A stretch of DNA of 64,000 nt from assembly GCF_000152985.1 (NCBI RefSeq), contig NZ_CH672395.1:1030567-1094566 (forward strand). Direction: 5' to 3'. This document shows, in pieces, positions 18,543 to 27,440 of this stretch (positions within the stretch are counted from its first letter, which is position 1; each line of letters starts with the position of its first letter). Source of the DNA: Leeuwenhoekiella blandensis MED217. Lineage in GTDB: Bacteria; Bacteroidota; Bacteroidia; Flavobacteriales; Flavobacteriaceae. Below the pieces are notes generated by a model. It was not told where the DNA came from. It made no database searches and was given only the letters and a program-made list of their open reading frames with translations. The translations under genes were made by a program, and so were the position numbers.

Positions 18543-19556
18543 ATGGGTACAACTCAAAAAATAGTCACCTTTGGTGAAGTGTTGCTTAGGCTTTCTCCCG
18601 CAGAAAACCGAAAGCTATCACAAGCAAAATCCCTAGATTTTTTCTTTGGAGGTACCGAGATGAATGTAGGGGCTTCTTTAGCTGTTTTAGGCGAAGATGT
18701 GGCACACATTACCGCAGTTTCTGATGATATAGTGGGTGATGCTGCGTTAGCGAGTATGAGACAATATGGGCTTGATGTTTCAGCCGTTCAAAAAGTAGCA
18801 CATCCTATAGGTCAATATTTACTTGAAGTAGGTTCTGGAATGCGCAGCAGTCAGATTGCTTACAATCGTTTGAATGGTTCATTTGCCAATATTCAGCCTG
18901 AAACTATAAACTGGGATCAGACTTTTGAAGATGCAGCTTTTTTTCATTGGACGGGTATTACACCGGCAATTTCTGAGGCTGCTTACCAAGCTTTAAAAGC
19001 CGCTTTGATTTCCGCGAATGCGAAAGGATTACAAATCACTGCAGATCCTGCATATCGAAGTAATCTGTGGCAATATGGGCGTAACGGTCAGGAGGTTTTG
19101 AAAGAACTCGTAGGGCTTTCAACCATTTTTATTGGTGGCGTAAACGAGATCAATGAAATTCTGGGAACTTCTTTTGAATTGAATCAGGAAGGCTTTATCG
19201 CCGCAAGCAAAAAGTTGATGACCGAATGTCCCAATATCAAGCAGGTTTTTGATAAAATACGAACCGGTTTAAGTGCTTCCTGGCAAAAGATTTATGGGCG
19301 AGCTTGGGTTGATCAAACCTATATAGAAACCAATGAACTTGAAATCACACAAGTGGTTGATCGCATTGGTACCGGTGATGCTTACGCAGCTGGTTTGATT
19401 TATGGTTTACTTCATTATGATGCTGAAAAAGCCTTGAATTTTGCTAATGCCGCGTGTGCATTGAAGCATACCATTTTGGGAGATGTGAACTTAGTTTCTG
19501 TAGCTGAAATAACCGAAGTTATGCAAGGCAATACAGGAGGAAGAATTAAAAGATAA
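18543..19556 (+). CDS. kdgK: 2-dehydro-3-deoxygluconokinase (PfkB family)
   Basis: 337 residues with the PfkB layout: N-terminal GGTEMNVGASLAVLG (the GG switch, residues ~32-46) and the C-terminal signature RIGTGDAYAAG with the catalytic base Asp279. It phosphorylates KDG to 2-keto-3-deoxy-6-phosphogluconate. The gene begins 6 bases after uxaC and 11 bases before the aldolase gene, which gives the two-step KdgK-KdgA route in one transcript. The sugar specificity follows from this context. Confidence 0.94.
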   Translation: MGTTQKIVTFGEVLLRLSPAENRKLSQAKSLDFFFGGTEMNVGASLAVLGEDVAHITAVSDDIVGDAALASMRQYGLDVSAVQKVAHPIGQYLLEVGSGMRSSQIAYNRLNGSFANIQPETINWDQTFEDAAFFHWTGITPAISEAAYQALKAALISANAKGLQITADPAYRSNLWQYGRNGQEVLKELVGLSTIFIGGVNEINEILGTSFELNQEGFIAASKKLMTECPNIKQVFDKIRTGLSASWQKIYGRAWVDQTYIETNELEITQVVDRIGTGDAYAAGLIYGLLHYDAEKALNFANAACALKHTILGDVNLVSVAEITEVMQGNTGGRIKR

Positions 19557-19567
19557 AAAAATACTTA

Positions 19568-20239
19568 ATGGCAAAATATACTCGAATAGAAGTAGTGCTT
19601 CAGATGAAAGAAAATGGGATTGTACCGGTTTTCTATAATGCAGATCTAGAGGTTTGTAAACAGGTTTTAAAGGCTTGTTATGATGGAGGATTACGCACTT
19701 TTGAGTTTACCAATCGTGGCGATTATGCGCACGAAGTTTTTGGCGAACTCAACAAATTTGCTAAGGCAGAACTCGACGGGATGATGATGGGAGTGGGTTC
19801 GGTTTTAGATGCCGGCACGTCATCGTTGTACATTCAGCTGGGAGCAGATTTTATTGTTTCACCGGTGGTTAATGCCGAAATGGCAAAAGCGTGTAACCGT
19901 CGAAAAGTAGCCTGGATGCCGGGATGTGGTTCGGTTTCTGAAATTTCGTATGCCGAAGAATTGGGAGCAGAAGTGGTTAAGATATTCCCAGGTGCGCAGG
20001 TAGGAGGTCCGGCTTTTGTTAAAGGAGTTAAAGGGCCATTACCTTGGGCAAGCATTATGCCTACCGGAGGTGTGAGCCCAACCGAAGAAAACCTTAAAGA
20101 ATGGTTTGCAGCCGGTGTACACTGTGTAGGAATAGGATCAAAACTCTTCATTAAAAATGCTGAAGGCGCATTTGATTACGCTGCCATTAGCAGTAAAATT
20201 AAAGAAGCGCTTCAGCTGGTTAAAACCTTACGTTCATGA
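19568..20239 (+). CDS. kdgA: KDPG / 4-hydroxy-2-oxoglutarate aldolase
   Basis: 223 residues of a class I aldolase barrel. The Schiff-base lysine is Lys138 in VVKIFPG (matching the KFFPA region of the E. coli enzyme), and MPTGGVSPTEENLKEWFAAG forms the phosphate-binding region. It splits 2-keto-3-deoxy-6-phosphogluconate into pyruvate and glyceraldehyde 3-phosphate. Its stop overlaps the dctP start by 4 bases (ATGA), so the two are translationally coupled. Confidence 0.94.
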   Translation: MAKYTRIEVVLQMKENGIVPVFYNADLEVCKQVLKACYDGGLRTFEFTNRGDYAHEVFGELNKFAKAELDGMMMGVGSVLDAGTSSLYIQLGADFIVSPVVNAEMAKACNRRKVAWMPGCGSVSEISYAEELGAEVVKIFPGAQVGGPAFVKGVKGPLPWASIMPTGGVSPTEENLKEWFAAGVHCVGIGSKLFIKNAEGAFDYAAISSKIKEALQLVKTLRS

Positions 20240-21228
20240 AAAGTTTAAAACACGTATTCGTTTTTACGCTGGCAACCGTATTGCTGTTAAGTAATTACAG
20301 CTGTACAGAGGCTTCTGATACCCGCGTTATCAAACTTGCTCACGGGCTGGATGTAACACATCCCGTACATAAAGCGATGGTCTTTATGGGCGAACGCCTG
20401 AAGGAAAAGTCAGCTGGGAAAATGAGTTTAGATATTTATCCCAGTCAGCAGTTAGGTTCTGAGCGTGAATGCCTGGAGCTTTTGCAAATAGGTAGTCTGG
20501 GAATGACAAAAGTATCTACCGGTGTTCTTGAGAATTTTGCTCCACAACTTAAAGTTTTTGGTCTCCCCTTTTTGTTTAGAGATGCAGAACATCGTTTTGC
20601 TGTATTAGAGGGAGAGATCGGCGAAAAGCTTTTGAGTTCAAGTATCCCGCAGCGTTTAAAAGGACTTACTTTTTATGATGCAGGAAGCCGTAGTTTTTAT
20701 ACAAAAGAGCCCGTTGAAACTCCAGAAGATTTAGAAGGCTTAAAACTTCGTGTGATGGAGAGTCAAACCGCTATGAATATGGTGAAAAACTTAGGAGGTT
20801 CGCCTACGCCTATTGCTTGGGGTGAGTTATACACCGCTTTGCAGCAAGGTGTTGTAGATGGTGCAGAAAATAACCTGCCCAGCTTTTACTTATCGCATCA
20901 TTATGAAGTGTGTAAATATTTTGTGGTAGACGAGCACACGGCATTACCTGACGAACTTTTAATAAGTACATTGATCTGGAATGACTTGTCTGAAGAAGAA
21001 CAAAAATGGGTGAAGGAAGCAGCCGACGAATCGCTCGAGTTTGAAAAGAAAATTTGGCACGAAGCAGAGATGGAAGCCCTTGCAGAAATTCAAAAGGCAG
21101 GAGTTGAAGTTATAACTCCAGATAAAGAACCCTTTCGCAATCGTGTGAAATCGATGTATGAGCAATTTTCTGAAGATCCTGATATGAAAGAACTCATTGA
21201 AGCAATTCAAGCGGTTAAAACCAATTAA
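20236..21228 (+). CDS. dctP: TRAP transporter substrate-binding protein (lipoprotein)
   Basis: 330 residues; the signal peptide ends in SNYSC, so it is probably a lipid-anchored periplasmic receptor instead of a free one. DctP features: IKLAHGLDVTHPVHKAM near residue 32, EDLEGLKLRVMESQTAMNMVKNLGGSPTPIAWGELYTALQQGVVDGAENN at about 163-215, where the conserved Arg (KLRV) pairs with the carboxylate of organic-acid ligands. It likely brings uronates to the DctQM permease encoded next. The carboxylate ligand is known for the family; the uronate identity is inferred from the operon. Confidence 0.92.
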   Translation: MKSLKHVFVFTLATVLLLSNYSCTEASDTRVIKLAHGLDVTHPVHKAMVFMGERLKEKSAGKMSLDIYPSQQLGSERECLELLQIGSLGMTKVSTGVLENFAPQLKVFGLPFLFRDAEHRFAVLEGEIGEKLLSSSIPQRLKGLTFYDAGSRSFYTKEPVETPEDLEGLKLRVMESQTAMNMVKNLGGSPTPIAWGELYTALQQGVVDGAENNLPSFYLSHHYEVCKYFVVDEHTALPDELLISTLIWNDLSEEEQKWVKEAADESLEFEKKIWHEAEMEALAEIQKAGVEVITPDKEPFRNRVKSMYEQFSEDPDMKELIEAIQAVKTN

Positions 21229-21229
21229 T

Positions 21230-21697
21230 ATGAAACAAAAGTTAGACAAAATCCTTGGAGCTATTTTAGTTTTTCTAATGGCTTCAATCGTTATCGCAGT
21301 GCTTTGGCAAGTGTTTTCACGTTATGTGCTTCAGTCTGCGAGTTCGTTTACCGAAGAAATCGCGCGGTATTTATTGATCTGGATTGGTATTCTGGGAGCA
21401 GCATATGCCGCGGGCCAACAAGACCATTTGGCGATTAATATTCTTCCGCCTAAGCTCGATGAAAAAAGCCGAATCAAACTTCGTATTGGGATCAATATCC
21501 TGATTATGTTGTTTGCATTTTTTGCACTCATCGTTGGTGGTGCAAATTTGGTTTACGTCAATTTTGAATTAGGACAATACTCTGCAGCCTTGGGATTACC
21601 CTTAGGAGTTGTTTATGCAGTATTACCTATCAGCGGAATTTTAATTATCTGGTATAAAGCCATTGAATTGGCTAATCCTCAAAAATATTTAGCCTAA
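21230..21697 (+). CDS. dctQ: TRAP transporter small permease subunit
   Basis: 155 residues from the ATG at 21230, which directly follows the dctP stop; an upstream in-frame ATG at 21197 lies inside dctP and is less likely. Four hydrophobic segments are seen at about residues 8-30, 45-62, 83-105 and 122-142. The motif SFTEEIARYLLIWIGILGAAYAAG is typical of DctQ. It pairs with the large subunit DctM, whose start codon overlaps its stop (TAATG). Confidence 0.93.
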   Translation: MKQKLDKILGAILVFLMASIVIAVLWQVFSRYVLQSASSFTEEIARYLLIWIGILGAAYAAGQQDHLAINILPPKLDEKSRIKLRIGINILIMLFAFFALIVGGANLVYVNFELGQYSAALGLPLGVVYAVLPISGILIIWYKAIELANPQKYLA

Positions 21698-22983
21698 TGA
21701 TCGAAGTTTTAATTCTTGTATTGGTATTTTTTGTGTTGTTAGGTATTGGGGTTCCGGTGGCTTGGTCTATTGGTATTTCTTGCCTCTTAACCATTATGGT
21801 TTCTATAGATTCGCTAGCTAGTGTTACCACGATAGCCCAGCGTATGGCAACCGGTTTAGACAGTTTTTCACTCTTGGCAATTCCGCTTTTTGTACTTGCG
21901 GGGCAAATCATGAATCAAGGAGGTATCGCTCTGCGACTCATCAATTTTGCAAAAGCCTTAATGGGAGCTTTGCCAGGTGGACTCATCTATGTCAACGTCA
22001 TTGCAGCGATGCTTTTTGGAGCGATCTCAGGATCTGCGGTAGCTGCAACTTCTGCAATTGGTGGAATTCTAGGGCCTTTTATGGAAAAAGAAAATTATTC
22101 TAAAGAGTTTGGGGCAGCGATTAATATTACTGCTTCAACTACGGGATTGATCATTCCTCCCTCTAATGTGTTGATCGTGTATTCTCTAGCGAGTGGTGGC
22201 GTTTCTATTGCGTCACTCTTTTTAGCAGGCTATATTCCTGGAATTTTAATGGGACTCGCTCTGATGCTTGTCGCTGCATTTTGGATCAAAAAGAAAGGAT
22301 ATCCGGCAGGAGAACGTAGTAGTCTAGGAGCTGTTTTGAAGACCTTTTTAGACGCTTTACCTAGCCTCTTGTTACTTGTAGTCGTAATTGGAGGTATTGT
22401 AACCGGTATTTTTACCGCAACTGAAGCTTCAGGGATTGCAGTTTTGTACTGCTTAGTATTGTCTTTTGCCTATCGCGAGTTAAAAGTATCTAGCCTAAAA
22501 AGTATCTTCTTAAATTCTGTGGGTACTACAGCTATTGTAATGCTTTTGATCGCTACTTCTATGAGCATGTCTTGGGTGATGTCTTTTGAAAATATTCCAC
22601 AAAATGTAAGTGCTGCTCTGCTTTCACTTAGCGAAAACAAATTTGTAATACTCATCATCATCAACATCCTGCTTTTATTTGTGGGTACTTTTATGGATAT
22701 GACTCCCGCAGTCTTGATTTTTACACCTATATTTTTGCCGGTAGTAACCAGCATGGGTGTAGAGCCTGTACAATTTGGAATTATGATGGTGATGAACCTG
22801 TGTGTGGGACTTTGTACACCACCGGTGGGCGCAGTACTTTTTATTGGAGTAGGAGTCGCTAAAACATCTATCCAGAAAATTATGAAGCCGTTGCTGCCAC
22901 TTTATGCCGTTATGGCGATTATCTTATTAATGGTGACTTTTATCCCGGCAATAAGCCTTTGGTTACCGTCACTCTTTGAATAA
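21697..22983 (+). CDS. dctM: TRAP transporter large permease subunit
   Basis: 428 residues, about 11-12 hydrophobic helices, the usual length for DctM. Conserved pieces are IPLFVLAGQIMNQGG near residue 62, the GAISGSAVAATSAIGGILGP loop near 109, TTGLIIPPSNVLIVYS near 148, and DMTPAVLIFTPIFLPV near 332. It drives sodium-coupled uptake across the inner membrane. With DctP and DctQ it supplies free uronic acids to the UxaC/KduI enzymes of the same operon. Confidence 0.95.
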   Translation: MIEVLILVLVFFVLLGIGVPVAWSIGISCLLTIMVSIDSLASVTTIAQRMATGLDSFSLLAIPLFVLAGQIMNQGGIALRLINFAKALMGALPGGLIYVNVIAAMLFGAISGSAVAATSAIGGILGPFMEKENYSKEFGAAINITASTTGLIIPPSNVLIVYSLASGGVSIASLFLAGYIPGILMGLALMLVAAFWIKKKGYPAGERSSLGAVLKTFLDALPSLLLLVVVIGGIVTGIFTATEASGIAVLYCLVLSFAYRELKVSSLKSIFLNSVGTTAIVMLLIATSMSMSWVMSFENIPQNVSAALLSLSENKFVILIIINILLLFVGTFMDMTPAVLIFTPIFLPVVTSMGVEPVQFGIMMVMNLCVGLCTPPVGAVLFIGVGVAKTSIQKIMKPLLPLYAVMAIILLMVTFIPAISLWLPSLFE

Positions 22984-23012
22984 AACTAACCTATTTCAAC
23001 CTAGATTAACCT

Positions 23013-24452
23013 ATGGAAAACTTAAACAGAACTAACGTGGGATATACCGAAAAACTACCTATAAAAGTCATTCAATATGGCGAGGGTAATTTTTTGAGAG
23101 CCTTCGTAGATTACATTATAGATAAACTGAATAAAGAAGCCAACTTTAACGCCGGAGTTGCAGTAATTCAACCTCTTGCAGGCGGAATGGTGGGGATGTT
23201 GAATGAACAGGACGGACTTTACAACTTGTTTTTAAGAGGTATTAAAAATGGGGAAGAGACCGAAGAGATTCATACCATTTCTTGCGTTCAAGACGGAATT
23301 AACCCCTACGACGATTATGAGCGGTATCTGGCCTTAGCCGAAGGTGAAGATCTAGAGTTTTTGATCTCAAACACTACTGAAGCAGGAATTAGTTTTGACG
23401 ACAGTGATACGCTAGAGGGTACACCGCATTCTAGTTTTCCGGCAAAAGTTACTGCCCTTCTATATAAACGCTTCAATCATTTTGATGGAGCAGCAGATAA
23501 AGGACTTACGATCATCCCTTGTGAATTGATCAACCATAATGCAGATACGCTTAAAAAAATCATTTTACAGTATGCAGATTTGTGGGAGTTGGGGGATGCA
23601 TTTAAATCATGGATAGAGACCAGTAATAGCTTTCACAATACTTTAGTAGACCGCATTGTGCCGGGTTATCCTAAAGATGATATTGATGCGTATCAAAGTC
23701 AGTTAGAATTTAAAGACAACCTTATTGTTTCAGCAGAAACCTTTTTGCTTTGGGTAATTGAAGGCGATGAGGCTTTAAAAGCTAAAATTCCGTTTGATCA
23801 GATAGACGATAACGTTTTGGTAGTTGAAGATATGCAGCCGTATCGCACGCGTAAGGTGCGTATTCTTAATGGCGCGCATACGACAATGGTACCGTTTTCT
23901 TTGCTCTACGGAAATGAAACCGTAAAAGAAACAGTAGACAATGAGTTTACCGGTAAGTTCGTGCGTGATGCAGTTTTCAACGAAATTAATCCAACCCTTG
24001 ACCTTTCTGAAGAAGAACTGAATGAGTTTGCAGCTGCGGTTTTTGATCGATTCAGAAATCCGTTTATCAAGCATTTGTTATCTAGTATTGCACTCAATAC
24101 GGTATCAAAATTTAAAGTGCGTGTGCTTCCTAGTCTTTTAGCTTTTGAGCAAGCGTACAATCGATTACCTGAAAATCTTACCTTTGCTTTAGCTTGTTTA
24201 ATTCGGTTTTACAAAGGCACTTGGAAGGGTAAAGCATTGCCCATTAAAGACGATGCAGCCGTTGTTGCATTTTTTGATGAGGTGTGGAAAGAAGACAATT
24301 ATGCGGCAGTTTCTCAAGCTGTGTTAAGCAATTTGACATTTTGGGATCAAGACCTGACCAAGATTGAAGGATTAGAAGAGCGCATCACTACAGCGCTTGC
24401 CTTAATTGAAGAAAACGGAGTAGAAGAAGCCTATAAAAAATATACAGTTTAA
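23013..24452 (+). CDS. uxaB: Tagaturonate reductase (altronate oxidoreductase)
   Basis: 479 residues of the mannitol-dehydrogenase family. The N-terminal Rossmann part shows VIQYGEGNFLRAFVDYIID (residues ~9-27), and the C-terminal domain has the catalytic segment RKVRILNGAHTTMVPFSLL near residue 284, with the conserved K-x-x-x-x-N-G-x-H core. It reduces tagaturonate to altronate with NADH. It lies between the TRAP transporter and uxaA, the enzyme for its product. The alternative UxuB (fructuronate) is less likely because the galacturonate genes surround it. Confidence 0.92.
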   Translation: MENLNRTNVGYTEKLPIKVIQYGEGNFLRAFVDYIIDKLNKEANFNAGVAVIQPLAGGMVGMLNEQDGLYNLFLRGIKNGEETEEIHTISCVQDGINPYDDYERYLALAEGEDLEFLISNTTEAGISFDDSDTLEGTPHSSFPAKVTALLYKRFNHFDGAADKGLTIIPCELINHNADTLKKIILQYADLWELGDAFKSWIETSNSFHNTLVDRIVPGYPKDDIDAYQSQLEFKDNLIVSAETFLLWVIEGDEALKAKIPFDQIDDNVLVVEDMQPYRTRKVRILNGAHTTMVPFSLLYGNETVKETVDNEFTGKFVRDAVFNEINPTLDLSEEELNEFAAAVFDRFRNPFIKHLLSSIALNTVSKFKVRVLPSLLAFEQAYNRLPENLTFALACLIRFYKGTWKGKALPIKDDAAVVAFFDEVWKEDNYAAVSQAVLSNLTFWDQDLTKIEGLEERITTALALIEENGVEEAYKKYTV

Positions 24453-24475
24453 GAGCTGTTATTAAGATTAAAAGT

Positions 24476-26092
24476 ATGAAGAGTAAGCTGATAAAAGTTC
24501 ATCCTGATGATAATGTAGCAGTAGCTCTGGTAGATTTATTTGCCGGAGATGTTGTAGAGTTTGAAGGACAATCCCTCAAAATTTTAACCGATTCTAAAGC
24601 GAAACATAAAATAGCCTTGGTCAATTTAAAGGCTGATGATCCTATTTTTATGTATGGCGTTTTAGTGGGTAAAGCTTTAAGTGCAATCGATGTGGGTGGT
24701 TTGCTTACTACAGAGAACGTAAAGCACGAGGCTAATTCGGTATCTCAAAAAACAGAGACTACCTCGTGGACGGCTCCAGATATTTCAAAATGGAAAGACC
24801 GCACTTTTATGGGCTACCATCGTGAAGATGGCCAAGTGGGTACACAAAATGTTTGGTTGTTTTTTCCCCTGGTGTTTTGTGAAAACCGAAACATTGAGTT
24901 GCTTAAAGACGTTTTTGAGAAGGAACTTTCTTTTCATAAAGCGAGTAAGCAACGTCAACTCTTGCGCAATTTAATCAATGGCGCTCCAGAAGATACAGCT
25001 GTAGCAGAAATAGAGGAGGAGCAGGCTATTTTTGATAATATTGAAGTGAAATTTATCACCCATCAGGGCGGCTGTGGAGGCATTCGTCAGGATTCGGTTT
25101 CCTTATCAAAACTGCTCGCGGGTTATGTAAATAATCCCAATGTTGCCGGTGCGACCGTTTTAAGTCTTGGATGTCAAAACCTGCAAATAGATATTTTTAA
25201 AAATGCCCTTGCAGAGAAAAGTGCAGCCATCAAAAAGCCTGTGCTTATTTATGAGCAGCAACAAGAAGGCACGGTAGATGAAATGCTAGCTAAAATCATT
25301 AAAGACTCTTTTGAAGGAATCAAAAAAGCCAATCAGATCAAGCGTCAACCAGCGCCTATCTCTAAATTGAAAATGGGCTTAGAATGCGGTGGTTCTGATG
25401 GGTTTTCAGGGATTTCTGCAAATCCCGCTTTGGGTTATGCGTCAGATATTCTAGCTGCAGTAGGAGGTTCACCTATACTTTCAGAATTTCCAGAATTATG
25501 CGGTGTAGAGCAAGAATTGGTCAATCGTTGTGTTTCTGATGAAGATGCAGAACGTTTTATGCACTTGATGAAGGCTTATGAGAAATCGGCCGTAGATGCC
25601 GGTTCTGGCTTTGATATGAATCCATCTCCGGGAAATATCAAGGATGGTTTGATCACCGATGCGATGAAATCTGCCGGAGCAGCCAAAAAAGGAGGAACTT
25701 CACCTATTCAAGCAATTCTCGATTATGGTGAATATGTCACCAAACCGGGATTGAATTTACTTTGTACTCCCGGAAATGATGTAGAAAGTACCACGGCTAT
25801 GGTGGGTTCTGGTGCCAGTGTTGTGGTGTTTACTACAGGATTGGGTACGCCTACAGGAAATCCTATCGCTCCTGTGCTTAAAGTGGCCTCAAACAGTACC
25901 TTAGCGCGCAGAATGCCAGATATTATAGATATAGATAGTGGTGCGGTTATACGCGGAGAGAAAACTATTGAGGAAATGGGAGAAGAAATTCTAGAACACG
26001 TCATTCAGGTTGCGAGTGGCGAAGTGCAATCAAAAGCTGATGCGCTAGGGCAAGATGATTTCATCCCCTGGAAACGTGGAGTATCTCTTTAA
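24476..26092 (+). CDS. uxaA: Altronate dehydratase
   Basis: 538 residues, normal for full-length UxaA. An N-terminal SAF-like domain (about residues 1-80) is followed by the GYHREDGQVGTQNVWLFFP segment near 117, HQGGCGGIRQDS near 197 and LKMGLECGGSDGFSGISANPALGYASDIL near 300, which carry the conserved cysteines of this iron-dependent dehydratase. It turns altronate into KDG. Last gene of the operon; a strong hairpin terminator follows 27 bases after its stop. Confidence 0.95.
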   Translation: MKSKLIKVHPDDNVAVALVDLFAGDVVEFEGQSLKILTDSKAKHKIALVNLKADDPIFMYGVLVGKALSAIDVGGLLTTENVKHEANSVSQKTETTSWTAPDISKWKDRTFMGYHREDGQVGTQNVWLFFPLVFCENRNIELLKDVFEKELSFHKASKQRQLLRNLINGAPEDTAVAEIEEEQAIFDNIEVKFITHQGGCGGIRQDSVSLSKLLAGYVNNPNVAGATVLSLGCQNLQIDIFKNALAEKSAAIKKPVLIYEQQQEGTVDEMLAKIIKDSFEGIKKANQIKRQPAPISKLKMGLECGGSDGFSGISANPALGYASDILAAVGGSPILSEFPELCGVEQELVNRCVSDEDAERFMHLMKAYEKSAVDAGSGFDMNPSPGNIKDGLITDAMKSAGAAKKGGTSPIQAILDYGEYVTKPGLNLLCTPGNDVESTTAMVGSGASVVVFTTGLGTPTGNPIAPVLKVASNSTLARRMPDIIDIDSGAVIRGEKTIEEMGEEILEHVIQVASGEVQSKADALGQDDFIPWKRGVSL

Positions 26093-26118
26093 GACAACCC
26101 TATAGATTAAGAAAATTG

Positions 26119-26150
26119 AAAAAAAGGAGGCTGTTTAGCTTCCTTTTTTT
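26119..26150. terminator. Bidirectional terminator between uxaA and the LacI-family gene
   Basis: An AAAAAAGGA-GC stem pairs with GC-TCCTTTTTT around a TGTTTA loop, with A and T runs on both sides. The hairpin overlaps the last codons of the convergent LacI-family gene, so it can serve both transcripts. Confidence 0.85.
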
Positions 26151-27169
26151 GATGAGGTATCCCGAGTATAAAGTTCCGGGCTTAACACCACTTTTTTCTC
26201 AACTTGAACGTTTTTCTTAACATCAGAGATTTGTTCTAAAAATACTTGAGCAGCAATCTGTCCCATAAGAACCGGTGTTTGGCCCACAGTAGTCAATGGT
26301 CGTTCTAGATATTTTGTAAAGGGTTCGTTACTAAAACCTACAACCCCTATATCTTCAGGAATTTTAAAACCATGAGCGCGTAATTCACGCATGCCTCCCA
26401 GAGCAACATAATCACTTGCAGAAAATAGGGCATCAAAAGCGATCTTGCGCTTCATCAATAATTTTACGGCTTCAATACCTGCTTCAACAGTACTGCTTAC
26501 CTGCATAATTAAGTTTTCATCAATAGCAATATTATGATCATTGAGTGCAGCAACATAACCATCATAACGATGCTTGTAAATCTGTAATTTATGATCACCG
26601 CCTATATGCGCTATTTTTTTATAGCCTTGCTCAATTAGATGGGTAGTGGCATTGTAAGCACCTTCGTAGTCGTTAATCGTAACCGAACTCACACCCGAAA
26701 TATCTTTTTTACGATCAAAAAAGATAAGCGGTATGCCTTCATCACGTACTTCCTCAATATGCTTTACATCTTCTGTAGTTTTAGATACTGAAATGAAAAT
26801 TCCATCAATATGTGTATTCAATAAAGTCTTAAGCTGCTTGGCTTCATTGTTTACATCTTCGTGAGATTGACAAATAATAACGTGATAACCTTTAGGCTCA
26901 AGTTCTTCCTCAATACCTCGTATTACCGAAGCAAAAAAGGTGTGATTGATGTACGGAACCACAACACCTACGTTAAATGTTCTACCACTTTTCAAGGCAA
27001 GTGCAAGTGCATTTTGTTGATAGTTAAGCGCCTTGGCTGTCTTCAGCACCAGCTCTTTGGTCTTTAAACTCACGCGGTTGCTGTCGTTTAGCGCACGTGA
27101 TACCGTTGCGGCACTGATATTTAATTTTTTCGAAATATCATAGATGGTTACCTTTTCTTTTTGACGCAT
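26135..27169 (-). CDS. LacI-family transcriptional regulator
   Basis: 344 residues. N-terminal helix-turn-helix VTIYDISKKLNISAATVSRALND (residues 7-29, broken here by no gap) with the hinge helix region KALNYQQNALALALKSG, then a periplasmic-binding-protein-like ligand domain from residue ~62 (FNVGVVVPYINHTFFASVIRGIEEE; VTINDYEGAYNATTHLIEQGYKKIAHIGG). It sits between the two catabolic operons and reads toward the first. Palindromes of AATCGATT type at the GH105 and GH28 promoters are the natural candidate operators. The inducer is probably a uronate intermediate; both points are inference. Confidence 0.93.
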   Translation of the reverse strand: MRQKEKVTIYDISKKLNISAATVSRALNDSNRVSLKTKELVLKTAKALNYQQNALALALKSGRTFNVGVVVPYINHTFFASVIRGIEEELEPKGYHVIICQSHEDVNNEAKQLKTLLNTHIDGIFISVSKTTEDVKHIEEVRDEGIPLIFFDRKKDISGVSSVTINDYEGAYNATTHLIEQGYKKIAHIGGDHKLQIYKHRYDGYVAALNDHNIAIDENLIMQVSSTVEAGIEAVKLLMKRKIAFDALFSASDYVALGGMRELRAHGFKIPEDIGVVGFSNEPFTKYLERPLTTVGQTPVLMGQIAAQVFLEQISDVKKNVQVEKKVVLSPELYTRDTSSKKGS

Positions 27170-27334
27170 AACTTTTAGAGGATTGTAATCGTTTTCAATT
27201 TAGAGTTTTTTTTAATCATTTAATAGATTCTCAACTTTTTTCACTTCTAAGCAATAATCATAATTGGCTTTATCCATTATGAAATGATTGTTATTTTGAG
27301 GTTTAAAATCAATTTTCAATAAATCTCAGTGCTT

Positions 27335-27384
27335 TTTGTTTGCATACTCGTAATTAATATTTATTTTTATGCAATCGATTGCAT
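27335..27384 (+). promoter_or_regulatory. GH28 promoter with perfect 16-bp palindromic operator
   Basis: TTTG at 27339-27342, 19 bases, then TATTTTTA at 27362-27369 (one mismatch to TAnnTTTG). The perfect palindrome ATGCAATCGATTGCAT (27369-27384) begins on the last base of the -7 box, exactly as at the GH105 promoter. The palindrome also lies in the region shared with the divergent LacI-family gene, which may thus control itself. Confidence 0.6.
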
Positions 27385-27440
27385 TTTTGTTTACAGAATG
27401 TCTTCAATCCAAATAGCTTCTAAAATTTAAAAATCTATTT

